Assembly (NCBI GenBank): GCA_943360385.1
Contig: CALRIM020000115.1
Span: forward strand, 1 to 9,960
Direction of reading: 5' to 3'
From: CAJBVG01 sp943360385
GTDB taxonomy: Bacteria > Bacteroidota > Bacteroidia > Sphingobacteriales > Sphingobacteriaceae
Length of the DNA: 9,960 nt
The translations under genes and the position numbers were made by a program. Positions 1-7,036 of this stretch are shown one piece after another. Within the stretch, counting starts at the first letter, position 1. Every line of letters begins with the position of its first letter. The notes below the pieces were generated by a model, which saw nothing but the letters and a program-made list of their open reading frames with translations, made no database searches and was not told where the DNA came from.

Positions 1-1
1 T

Positions 2-469
2 ATTTTAGACAGTGTGTATAATTTAATTCTAACAAATAAAATTAGTTTTGAAGATGCAGCATTGAAATTTTCGGATGACGATGCAACTAAAAACAATGGC
101 GGCATGATGCTAAACCCTCAAGACGGTAGTACAAAAATTCCATCAGACCAAATAGATCCAGCAATATATTTTCAGTTAGAAAATATGAAAGTAGGAGATG
201 TTTCTACATCAACTTCATTCAAAAGCCCAACTGGAGAACAAGCTTACCGTTTAGTAAAATACATTGCAAAAACAGAACCTCATAAAGCGAATTTAACAGA
301 CGATTATCAAAAAATACAACAAGCAGCTTTAACAAGCAAGCAAAACAAGGAAGTAGAAAAATGGTTTAGCAAAAGAAGAAAAGAAACATATATTCGTATT
401 AACGATGAGTTCTTGTCCTGCGAAAAATTAAAATCATGGATTAATGATAGTGCTAAAAGTGCAAAATAA
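2..469 (+). CDS. SurA/parvulin-type peptidyl-prolyl cis-trans isomerase, C-terminal part (5' end outside window)
   Basis: This is the end of a PpiC/parvulin-fold prolyl isomerase, a family that assists folding of exported and outer-membrane proteins in the periplasm. The open frame runs to the left window edge; a GTG at 14 is only an internal valine codon, so the gene begins upstream. Visible parvulin features are the FEDAALKFSDD stretch, the NGG turn soon after it, a QLENMKVGDVS segment matching the family's 'l..GevS.p' pattern, and a following G-x-QAYRLVKY strand. After the domain comes a lysine-rich helical tail (roughly the last 60 residues) of the kind that packs against the SurA N-terminal region. 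The MoxR gene starts 5 bases after the stop, so the two are probably cotranscribed. The family assignment is firm; whether it is the main SurA or a paralogue cannot be told from the fragment. Confidence 0.85.
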   Translation: MLDSVYNLILTNKISFEDAALKFSDDDATKNNGGMMLNPQDGSTKIPSDQIDPAIYFQLENMKVGDVSTSTSFKSPTGEQAYRLVKYIAKTEPHKANLTDDYQKIQQAALTSKQNKEVEKWFSKRRKETYIRINDEFLSCEKLKSWINDSAKSAK

Positions 470-474
470 TTAAT

Positions 475-1434
475 ATGTACAAATCAGAGGTAGAAGCGAT
501 AGATGCATTGGCATCTGTATATAAAGAAATAAAAACAGAAATAGCTAAAGTTATTGTTGGCCAAGATGATATTGTAGAATCAGTACTGATTTCTATATTA
601 AGCAATGGACATTGCCTATTGGTGGGTGTACCAGGCTTAGCCAAAACATTGTTGGTGCAAACCGTTGGTAATGTATTAGATTTATCAAGTAATAGAATTC
701 AATTTACACCAGACTTAATGCCTTCTGATATTACTGGTGCTGAGATATTAGATGAGCACAGGCATTTTAAATTTATACCAGGGCCAATATTTTCGAATAT
801 TATTTTGGCCGATGAGATTAACCGTACCCCACCAAAAACACAGGCTGCACTTTTAGAGGCAATGCAAGAGAAAGCAATTACCGCAGCTGGAGTACATCAT
901 GAGTTGCCAAAACCATTTTTTGTTTTAGCCACTCAAAATCCAATTGAGCAAGAAGGAACCTACCCATTACCAGAAGCTCAACTAGATCGATTTATGTTTA
1001 ATGTTTCACTTGATTATCCTTCTATTCAAGAAGAAATAATGATTGTAAGAAATACTACTGCGAACAGGAAAGTTGACCTAAAAAAAATAATCAACCAAGA
1101 ACAAATAATCTATTTTCAAAAAATAATTCGCGATTTACCTGTAACTGATACCGTGTTAGAGTATGCTGTAAATTTAAGCGCTAAAACTCGCCCAGGTAGA
1201 GCAACTTCAACAAAAGCGGTAAATGATTACTTAAGCTGGGGTGCAGGACCAAGAGCTTCGCAATATTTAGTACTTGGGGCTAAATGCCATGCAGCCATTA
1301 GAGGGAAATACTCTCCAGATATTGAGGATGTAAAGGCTATTGCATTGCCTATTTTACGACACCGTATTGTTAGGAATTATAAAGCAGAAGCGGAAAATGT
1401 AAGTGTAGAAAAGATTATCGAAGGCCTGCTATAA
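475..1434 (+). CDS. MoxR-family AAA+ ATPase
   Basis: A 319-residue cytoplasmic AAA+ ATPase of the MoxR type (AAA_3 core plus C-terminal lid), a family of chaperone-like ATPases that help mature or activate other protein complexes. The motifs are complete: Walker A GVPGLAKT (51-58), Walker B IILADEINR (109-117, acidic pair D113-E114), sensor 1 ATQN (152-155), an arginine finger in LPEAQLDRF (R172), and sensor 2 in GAGPRAS (R260). The length is normal. MoxR genes usually sit beside a DUF58/von Willebrand-factor-A gene; here the following gene is an ECF sigma factor with its own promoter, so the visible partner is the upstream prolyl isomerase. The ATG at 475 is the only sensible start; it lies in an A/T-rich context without a clear ribosome-binding site, as is normal in Bacteroidota. 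The specific client is unknown. Confidence 0.93.
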   Translation: MYKSEVEAIDALASVYKEIKTEIAKVIVGQDDIVESVLISILSNGHCLLVGVPGLAKTLLVQTVGNVLDLSSNRIQFTPDLMPSDITGAEILDEHRHFKFIPGPIFSNIILADEINRTPPKTQAALLEAMQEKAITAAGVHHELPKPFFVLATQNPIEQEGTYPLPEAQLDRFMFNVSLDYPSIQEEIMIVRNTTANRKVDLKKIINQEQIIYFQKIIRDLPVTDTVLEYAVNLSAKTRPGRATSTKAVNDYLSWGAGPRASQYLVLGAKCHAAIRGKYSPDIEDVKAIALPILRHRIVRNYKAEAENVSVEKIIEGLL

Positions 1435-1450
1435 ATTTATTTAATTTTCT

Positions 1451-1479
1451 TGTAACAATTGTAGGCTTTTATTCTCTAA
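1451..1479 (+). promoter_or_regulatory. Candidate ECF sigma promoter of the sigma gene
   Basis: TGTAACAATT at 1451-1460 and TCTCTAA at 1473-1479 are separated by 12 bases. The same two words recur with exactly the same spacing at 2559-2587 before the hydrolase gene. An AAC core in the -35 element is typical of ECF sigma promoters. The second element ends 6 bases before the ATG of the sigma gene, so the transcript would start at or very near the start codon. That this is an autoregulatory promoter is inferred from the repetition and position. Confidence 0.65.
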
Positions 1480-1485
1480 GTAATA

Positions 1486-1983
1486 ATGAACGAGAAGGAG
1501 AGTCTGTTTAAATCTACTTTTGAGACACACCATCAAAAGATATTCCACCTATGCTATGCATACTCTGGAGATGCTGATATTGCATCTGACTTGGTACAGG
1601 ATACTTTCTTGAAAGTATGGCAGCACCTCGATTCCTTTCAAAATAATTCTTCAATTGGTACTTGGATTTATAGAATTGCTGTAAATACTTGCCTTGCTTA
1701 TATCAAAATAGGGAAGCGAATTCAGACCGAAGATATTAGTAATACTATCATTGAATCATTTGTTGAAGATGAAAGTGTATTGGAATACAAAGTGAGTTTA
1801 TTATATCAATGCATTGCTTTTTTGCAAGAAAGCGATCGGCTAATTATAACAATGGTACTAGATGAAATTCCATACGCAGAAATTGCAGAAATTTCTGGAA
1901 TTTCTGATGGTAATTTAAGAGTAAGAATACATAGAATTAAACAACAGTTAACAGAATTATATCGTAAACATGAAAGAGTTTGA
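1486..1983 (+). CDS. ECF-family RNA polymerase sigma factor
   Basis: A 165-residue sigma-70 family protein with only regions 2 and 4, as in extracytoplasmic-function sigma factors, which direct RNA polymerase to stress or surface-signal genes. Region 2 spans about 9-75 and includes DLVQDTFLKVW (35-45, core binding) and GTWIYRIAVNTC (58-69, -10 melting/recognition). Region 4 spans about 105-157, with the helix-turn-helix around YAEIAEISGISDGNLRVRI (130-148) for -35 recognition. Met1 is the only usable start because region 2 begins at about residue 8 and the next methionine is at 123. The next gene starts inside this one (14-base overlap), pointing to translational coupling with a membrane partner. 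The promoter-like element ending 6 bases before the ATG implies self-activation and an almost leaderless message. The signal sensed is unknown. Confidence 0.93.
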   Translation: MNEKESLFKSTFETHHQKIFHLCYAYSGDADIASDLVQDTFLKVWQHLDSFQNNSSIGTWIYRIAVNTCLAYIKIGKRIQTEDISNTIIESFVEDESVLEYKVSLLYQCIAFLQESDRLIITMVLDEIPYAEIAEISGISDGNLRVRIHRIKQQLTELYRKHERV

Positions 1984-2554
1984 TGAATTAGTAAATGTTT
2001 GGAAAGAACAAAAGGCCAATAATCTTTCTTCTGAACAAGTGTTGAATAACATCAACTCTAATAGAAATAAAATGGCTACTAAATTACTGCTTGGAGTAAT
2101 TGCCATGTTACTCTCTGTTGTAGTGATGGTTTATATATGGTTAAATATAGATTTTAAACAATACTTAACACATATAGGGCTTTCTATGATGGTAAGTTTG
2201 GTGTTTTTATATTCAATTTTGATATTGAAAAATCTATTGCGTTTAAGAAATACAAATACTTTATTAACGCCTAAGGAACACCTTATTCAATTAAAAAAAG
2301 TGCAAACTCAGCAAATGGGAATGAGTAAATATTATATGAATATTTATTTTGCAGTGTTAACAATTGGCTTGTTACTATATTATATAGAAGTTCTAGCTGA
2401 AGCTAGTTTGTTGCTAAAGTTGGCAGCCTATTCAATTACAATTGCTTGGTTGCTTTATGCGAAATTTGTAATCAATAAAAAATCTAGTATTAAGAGTCAA
2501 AAAAAACTAGAAGAAATGATTTCAACGCTAGAAAAAATTGAAAATCAATTGTAG
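1970..2554 (+). CDS. Four-helix membrane protein, probable anti-sigma factor
   Basis: A 194-residue protein with no catalytic motif. Residues 1-35 are hydrophilic and cytoplasmic-looking (EFDELVNVWKEQKANNLSSE), followed by four hydrophobic helices at about 37-59, 66-88, 121-142 and 146-168, and a charged, coiled-coil-prone tail at 169-194. No His-x3-Cys-x2-Cys zinc anti-sigma signature is present. The role is inferred from context: it overlaps the sigma gene by 14 bases, and in Bacteroidota a membrane protein cotranscribed with an ECF sigma factor commonly sequesters it. The short N-terminal segment, with a WKEQK motif ahead of the first helix, is the likely sigma-binding part, with the linker at 89-120 as an alternative. 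No FecR-type periplasmic domain is seen, so this is not a TonB-linked regulator. It could also be an unrelated membrane protein that merely shares the operon. Confidence 0.8.
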   Translation: MKEFDELVNVWKEQKANNLSSEQVLNNINSNRNKMATKLLLGVIAMLLSVVVMVYIWLNIDFKQYLTHIGLSMMVSLVFLYSILILKNLLRLRNTNTLLTPKEHLIQLKKVQTQQMGMSKYYMNIYFAVLTIGLLLYYIEVLAEASLLLKLAAYSITIAWLLYAKFVINKKSSIKSQKKLEEMISTLEKIENQL

Positions 2555-2558
2555 ATAC

Positions 2559-2587
2559 TGTAACAATTAATTGGTTTTGTTCTCTAA
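2559..2587 (+). promoter_or_regulatory. Candidate ECF sigma promoter of the hydrolase gene
   Basis: TGTAACAATT at 2559-2568, then 12 bases, then TCTCTAA at 2581-2587: both words and the spacing match the element before the sigma gene. Of the 12 spacer bases, 7 also match, including a shared TTTT. Transcription would start near 2594, giving a leader of about a dozen bases. The conservation suggests that both sites are read by the sigma factor encoded next to them. Confidence 0.65.
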
Positions 2588-2603
2588 TAATAAAAACCAA
2601 TTA
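2568..2603. promoter_or_regulatory. Perfect 11-bp inverted repeat across the hydrolase promoter, possible operator
   Basis: TAATTGGTTTT at 2568-2578 is exactly complementary to AAAACCAATTA at 2593-2603, with a 14-base centre that contains the whole TCTCTAA element. The right arm ends 2 bases before the ATG at 2606. The sigma gene's promoter has no such repeat, so this would be an extra control layer on the hydrolase alone: either a dimeric repressor site or an mRNA 5' structure. Function is inferred only from symmetry and position. Confidence 0.45.
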
Positions 2604-2605
2604 GT

Positions 2606-3490
2606 ATGAAAAAAATAAAATTCTGGATTACGTTTGCAGTTGTAATCATTTCGTGTAACACGAGCTATTCTCAGCAAGTAGAAAAATTAGAATCTTTTAC
2701 TGTAAAGATTTCTGGACATGGCAATCCTATTTTCTTTGTCCCAGGTATAGTATGTTCTGGAGATGTTTGGGATGAAACCATAAAACAGTATGAGAAAAAT
2801 TATACTTGTTATGTATTTACGTTAGCTGGATTTGCGGGTGTTAATCCCTTAAAATCTGATAACATAATGGAGAAAATAAAACACGATTTGATCGTTTATA
2901 TTAAAGCGCATTCCAAAGAAAATGCCATACTTGTAGGGCATAGTATGGGAGGTTTTTATGGTTTGTTAATTGCATCTACAGAGCCAACATTATTGAAAAG
3001 ATTAGTTGTTGTAGATGCTCTTCCATTTTTAATGGCAGCACAAGATAGTACTAGAACAGAAGAACAGGTTCGGGCTATGTTAAAAGGTTCCGATAAAGCG
3101 TATGAAAACATAGAGGAGAGCGCTTTAAGAAAGCAACAAATTTCTATTCTAAGTACTATGATTACGAATGAAGCACAAGTTCAAAAAGCATGTGAGTGGT
3201 CAATGGCATCTGATAGGTACACTATGGGGAAAACATTTTCTGAAATGATGGGTACGGATTTGCGTGATGATATAAAAAATATTAAAACCAAAACGTTGGT
3301 AATGGCTGCATGGGACAAACCAATCCCTGCTTACCCTCAATACACAAAAGAAGCATCTTTGGATGTTTATGCAAAACAGTATAAAAATTTAAGTGGTGTG
3401 GAATTAAAGCAAACAGACGGAGCTAAGCATTTTATTATGTATGATCAACCCGAATGGTTTATAAGAACGCTGAACGATTTCTTAAAATAA
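2606..3490 (+). CDS. Secreted or lipid-anchored alpha/beta-hydrolase
   Basis: A 294-residue alpha/beta-hydrolase-fold protein made with an N-terminal export signal (KK at 2-3, hydrophobic 6-16). IISC at 14-17 fits a lipobox, so Cys17 may be lipidated; cleavage after SYS (20-22) by signal peptidase I is the alternative. The oxyanion region is FFVPG (43-47), the nucleophile elbow is GHSMGG (111-116, Ser113), acid candidates are D137 (VVVDALPF) or D237 (AAWDKP), and the histidine is H275 in GAKHFIMYD. The triad is therefore complete, and the substrate is probably an ester or amide outside the cytoplasm. It follows the sigma/membrane-protein pair and carries its own copy of their promoter, so it is the best candidate target of that sigma factor. 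The gene has no recognisable specificity motif, so no precise name is given. Confidence 0.85.
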   Translation: MKKIKFWITFAVVIISCNTSYSQQVEKLESFTVKISGHGNPIFFVPGIVCSGDVWDETIKQYEKNYTCYVFTLAGFAGVNPLKSDNIMEKIKHDLIVYIKAHSKENAILVGHSMGGFYGLLIASTEPTLLKRLVVVDALPFLMAAQDSTRTEEQVRAMLKGSDKAYENIEESALRKQQISILSTMITNEAQVQKACEWSMASDRYTMGKTFSEMMGTDLRDDIKNIKTKTLVMAAWDKPIPAYPQYTKEASLDVYAKQYKNLSGVELKQTDGAKHFIMYDQPEWFIRTLNDFLK

Positions 3491-3502
3491 GTTACTTATT
3501 TT
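3484..3502. terminator. Palindrome holding both stop codons of a convergent gene pair, possible bidirectional terminator
   Basis: AAAATAAGT at 3484-3492 and ACTTATTTT at 3494-3502 are a perfect 9-base inverted repeat around a single central base. The TAA of the hydrolase (3488-3490) and the TAA of the methyltransferase on the other strand (3494-3492) both lie inside, leaving one base between the genes. As RNA it would form a short A/U-only stem with a run of U at its 3' side on either strand. The stem is weak, so the terminator function is tentative. Confidence 0.35.
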
Positions 3503-4859
3503 CGGATCTTATTCTCCATTCTTTTGGGTAGGTATTATTCATTCTATTTCCCATAAGTTTTGCAAATCCTAAAATGGCTTCATTGTATTTTATTAAATGC
3601 CACCCTTTCGCATTTGAATTTACATTGAAGTCTTTTTTTTGAAGGTATAAAATAGACTCCTCTATTGTTAAATTAATTTCGTTGAAAAATTTATGTTTAA
3701 TATTTGCCATTGCAAATGCTTGGTCTGGGATGAGTTCATCGCGAATTAGTTGACCTAAATCTACCCCGAATTTTTTAATTCGGAGGGAGGTGTTTAACAA
3801 GCCTAACATTTCTTTGTGAACACTTATTGGAAAGGCTAATGATTGGTTGTTGTGTTGTATAAAATCAAACTCGCCATCATCAATATAATTTTTTAAGGCA
3901 TTCTTGGTTTTCTTATCTGCAAAATTTACATTTTTCATAACCTTAGGCCAATTCAATTCTTCTTCAGTGGTTTTTCGAAGTACAGAAATAAAAAAACCTT
4001 CTCCCTCAATTTTATGAGGATAGAAGTGATATCCAAATACTGGGTTTGCACCCTCAACGATTCTTTCTGAAATTCCAGGGAATGCAGAAATATCTAGTTG
4101 AATAGATTCCCACCCCCCTTCATTTAAGATACTCATCAAGGGGTCTATATCTTCTTTGGTATTATAAGTGCAGGTACTATAAATTAGTACACCATTTGTT
4201 CGTAATAAGTTAGATGCAGTATGTAATATTCTTTTTTGTCTTGCACTGCAAATATTCACATTGTTTAAACTCCATTCCCCAATAGATTCTTTATCTTTTC
4301 TAAACATCCCTTCTCCAGAGCAAGGGGCATCAACCACTATAACATCTAAAGAATTGTTTAAAGCAGTGAAATGTTCGGGGTCGTTGTTCGTAACCACAAC
4401 ATTTGCATTTCCCCATCGAGTTAAATTCTCCACTAAGATAGAGGCTCTTGTGGAAATCACTTCGTTACTTATGAGCAAACTATCAGCAGAAAGTAAAGAA
4501 CTTATGTGGGTGCTTTTGCCACCAGGAGCTGCACATAAATCTAAAACTCTAAGAGATTCAGATGTATCAACACATTGCTTTAGTACTTCCTCTAAAAACA
4601 TTGAAGAGGCTTCCTGCACATAGTAATGTCCAGCATGAAAATATGGGTCAAAAGTAAAAGAAGGCCTCTCTTTTAAATAAACTCCTTGAGATGCCCAAGG
4701 AATGGTTGATTTAGATTCGAATAGTGGCTTCTGTTGCTTCTTTGGGTTATATCTAATAGATGTGGGGCTATCAGTGCTTAAAGACTCTGTAAATGCCTTA
4801 GCCTCTTCTCCTAAGTCTTTTTGTATTAATTCTATGAATTCTGCAGGTAAATTAAGCAT
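3492..4859 (-). CDS. NOL1/NOP2/Sun-family (RsmF-like) RNA cytosine-5 methyltransferase
   Basis: A 455-residue SAM-dependent enzyme that transfers a methyl group to C5 of a cytosine in RNA, most likely 16S rRNA. An N-terminal substrate-binding region (1-75) is followed by the Rossmann core: motif I VLDLCAAPGGKS (105-116, SAM binding), motif IV VVDAPCSGEGMFRKD (175-189, Cys180), and motif VI IYSTCTYN (226-233, Cys230). The family uses one of these cysteines as the covalent nucleophile and the other for product release; both are present. The GEGMFRKD continuation and the roughly 170-residue C-terminal extension (about 290-455) are as in RsmF rather than RsmB. The start matches the family's PAEFIE opening. 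It is convergent with the hydrolase and divergent from the protease gene. A different target (tRNA or another rRNA site) cannot be excluded. Confidence 0.93.
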   Translation of the reverse strand: MLNLPAEFIELIQKDLGEEAKAFTESLSTDSPTSIRYNPKKQQKPLFESKSTIPWASQGVYLKERPSFTFDPYFHAGHYYVQEASSMFLEEVLKQCVDTSESLRVLDLCAAPGGKSTHISSLLSADSLLISNEVISTRASILVENLTRWGNANVVVTNNDPEHFTALNNSLDVIVVDAPCSGEGMFRKDKESIGEWSLNNVNICSARQKRILHTASNLLRTNGVLIYSTCTYNTKEDIDPLMSILNEGGWESIQLDISAFPGISERIVEGANPVFGYHFYPHKIEGEGFFISVLRKTTEEELNWPKVMKNVNFADKKTKNALKNYIDDGEFDFIQHNNQSLAFPISVHKEMLGLLNTSLRIKKFGVDLGQLIRDELIPDQAFAMANIKHKFFNEINLTIEESILYLQKKDFNVNSNAKGWHLIKYNEAILGFAKLMGNRMNNTYPKEWRIRSENK

Positions 4860-4956
4860 ATCTCAAAAATACTCATTTATCTATATATTAAAATTATTAC
4901 AATCTAATTACACCAAATCTTTATTATAATTGTTAATTGAATACATAAATATAAAT
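4860..4956. promoter_or_regulatory. Divergent intergenic region between methyltransferase and Prc protease genes
   Basis: This 97-base, very AT-rich gap must hold the promoters of both divergent genes. On the minus strand, TTTG (4917-4914) and TAATTTTA (4896-4889) resemble the Bacteroidota TTTG / TAnnTTTG promoter, but they are 17 bases apart, shorter than usual, and the last base is off consensus. On the plus strand, TATAATTG at 4925-4932 is a 7-of-8 match to the -7 element, with no clear -33 partner. Both are weak individual calls. Confidence 0.3.
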
Positions 4957-7032
4957 ATGATTAAGAATATCATGAAAATTGGCTTTGGGACTTTATTGTT
5001 GCTTGCAACTACTGCAACAGCATTTTCATTCTGTGCGAATGATGGGAAGAAAGAGATTACTCCAGATGAAAAACAAATTGAAGTTTGCAGGCAAATAGTG
5101 GGGCTAGTTTCAAACTACAATTATAAAAAAGTTCCCCTAAACGATTCACTTTCAAACGTTGTTTTCGATGCCTATTTAAAAAGCATTGATGCAAGTAAAA
5201 TTTATTTTTTCGAAAATGAAGTAAATGAATTTTTAACTGAAAGAAATAATTATGATGATTTGTTGATGGAAGGGAATTTAATTCAACCATATAGAATGTT
5301 TAATATTTATATGGAGCGATATACCAATCGTATGAATTTCATCTTAACAAAATTAGAAACAGAAAAGTTCGAATTCACTACCGATGAAAGTATTGTGTTT
5401 GATAGAGAAAAAGCAAGCTGGTTTAAAACTCAAGCAGAATCTGATGAATATTGGACGAAACGTTTACGTTATGATTTGCTAAACTTAAAACTTGCTGGTT
5501 CTGATGAAACAAAAAGTAAGGAGACGCTAAGAAAGAGATACCAGAATCTAATTTCTCAGGCAGATAAAGTAAATAGCTATGATGCTTTTCAGGCTATAAT
5601 GACAGCCTATACAGAATCTGTAGATCCGCATACAAATTACTTCAATCCGAGTAATGCTGCAAATTTCAATATAGATATGTCGCGTTCTTTAGAAGGAATT
5701 GGGGCAACATTGCGTATGGACAACGACTTTGTAACAGTTAATGCAATAACCCCTGGAGGGCCTGCAGATAAAAGTGGTTTGGTTAGTGTCGACGATAAAT
5801 TTATTGCTGTTGCTCAAGGTAAGGATGGGGAGTTTACAGATATTGTTGGATGGAGATTAGACAATGCTATACAATTAATTCGAGGAGCAAAAGGCACTAC
5901 TGTACGTTTAAAAGTGGTATCTAAAGGGCAAGATGTAGCTACTCCCAAAATAATAGAAATTGTTCGCGATAAAATTATTCTACAAGATCAATCTGCTAAA
6001 AAAGAAATCAGAGAGATTACTCAAAACGGAAAAACATATAGAGTAGGTGTAATAGATATTCCTGCATTCTATATGGATTTTAGAGCTTATCAATCTGGGG
6101 ATAAAAATTATAAATCTACAACAAGAGATGTACGGTTAATTTTAGATTCTTTAAAAAATGAAAAAGTAGATGCGGTAATTGTAGACTTAAGAAGTAATGG
6201 TGGTGGATCTTTAGTAGAGGCGATAGACTTAACAGGTTTATTTATAAAATCTGGTCCAGTGGTTCAAGTTAGAGACACTAAGAACAGTATTGATGTTGGT
6301 GAAGATAAAAACTCAGACATTTCATGGGAAGGTCCATTGGCGGTAATGATAGATCGCTTTAGCGCTTCAGCCTCAGAAATTTTTGCAGGTGCAATACAAG
6401 ATTATGGTAGAGGTGTAATTATTGGAACACAAAGTTATGGAAAAGGAACTGTTCAAAATGCAATAGATTTAGATCAAGTAATTACAAATACAAGTAATAA
6501 AGTGGTAGGTAAAGAAAATACCTATGGACAAATAAACTTAACTGTTGCTAAATTTTATAGAGTAAACGGAAGTAGCACACAAAACAAGGGAGTTACGCCA
6601 GATATAAATTTCCCAATGATTTATCCTGCTGATAAATATGGAGAAAGTTCTGAGAAATCAGCATTGCCATGGGACGAAATTAAAAAATCGAATTACAAAC
6701 CGGTAGCTACTTTAAATACAACTATTAAACCTTTATTAGAGAAGCATACTAAAAGAATGAAAACAAATAAAGAGTACGCTTATTTGTTGGAAGATATTAA
6801 ACAATTTAAAGATCGTGATGAAGATAAACCGGTATCGTTAAACGAGGAAAAGATGAAAAAGGAACGTGACGAAAACGATCAGAAAAATTTAGATAGAGAA
6901 AACGAAAGGCGCATTGCCAGAGGCTTAGCACCACTTAAAAAAGGCGAAGTAAAACCTAAAGGTGAAAAACCTTATGATTTTATGTTGGAAGAAGGTTGCA
7001 CTATTGTAGCTGATTGGCTTTCTCTTAAATAG
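4957..7032 (+). CDS. prc: Carboxy-terminal processing (tail-specific) protease, S41 family
   Basis: A 691-residue periplasmic serine protease of the Prc/Tsp type, which removes or degrades the C-terminal ends of exported proteins. ATG 4957 is chosen because it gives a normal signal peptide (LLLLATTATA core); ATG 4972 is an alternative, and an upstream in-frame TTG at 4930 is unlikely. The mature N-terminal helical domain runs to about 235 and has the FNPSNAANF-type segment. A PDZ domain follows (about 240-335, with GIGATL and TPGGPADKSGL). The S41 core has DLRSNGGG (410-417), SASASE with catalytic Ser471, and SYGKGTVQ with Lys496. The Ser-Lys distance of 25 matches the dyad spacing of E. coli Prc (Ser430/Lys455). 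A highly charged region (about 610-670) precedes the C-terminus. The Cys after the signal is preceded by Phe, so it does not fit a lipobox. The frame ends in three consecutive stops (TAG TAG TGA). Confidence 0.93.
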   Translation: MIKNIMKIGFGTLLLLATTATAFSFCANDGKKEITPDEKQIEVCRQIVGLVSNYNYKKVPLNDSLSNVVFDAYLKSIDASKIYFFENEVNEFLTERNNYDDLLMEGNLIQPYRMFNIYMERYTNRMNFILTKLETEKFEFTTDESIVFDREKASWFKTQAESDEYWTKRLRYDLLNLKLAGSDETKSKETLRKRYQNLISQADKVNSYDAFQAIMTAYTESVDPHTNYFNPSNAANFNIDMSRSLEGIGATLRMDNDFVTVNAITPGGPADKSGLVSVDDKFIAVAQGKDGEFTDIVGWRLDNAIQLIRGAKGTTVRLKVVSKGQDVATPKIIEIVRDKIILQDQSAKKEIREITQNGKTYRVGVIDIPAFYMDFRAYQSGDKNYKSTTRDVRLILDSLKNEKVDAVIVDLRSNGGGSLVEAIDLTGLFIKSGPVVQVRDTKNSIDVGEDKNSDISWEGPLAVMIDRFSASASEIFAGAIQDYGRGVIIGTQSYGKGTVQNAIDLDQVITNTSNKVVGKENTYGQINLTVAKFYRVNGSSTQNKGVTPDINFPMIYPADKYGESSEKSALPWDEIKKSNYKPVATLNTTIKPLLEKHTKRMKTNKEYAYLLEDIKQFKDRDEDKPVSLNEEKMKKERDENDQKNLDRENERRIARGLAPLKKGEVKPKGEKPYDFMLEEGCTIVADWLSLK

Positions 7033-7036
7033 TAGT

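Noticed and set aside
14..16. GTG as start codon of the SurA-like gene
   Set aside because: The frame is open to the window edge and the protein would start in the middle of the parvulin domain; the gene is cut by the window.
4261..4623. A plus-strand reading frame of 120 codons inside the methyltransferase gene
   Set aside because: It is antisense to the conserved SAM-binding and catalytic motifs and its product has no recognisable feature; a shadow frame.
4702..4929. A plus-strand frame of 75 codons leading into the protease gene
   Set aside because: It is mostly antisense to the N-terminus of the methyltransferase, with no family resemblance.
4930..4956. TTG at 4930 as start of the Prc protease
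   Set aside because: It adds nine residues ahead of an otherwise normal signal peptide; ATG 4957 or 4972 fits better.
5029..5040. Lipoprotein processing of the Prc protease at the Cys after the signal
   Set aside because: The residue before Cys is Phe, which does not fit a lipobox; ordinary signal peptidase cleavage is more likely.
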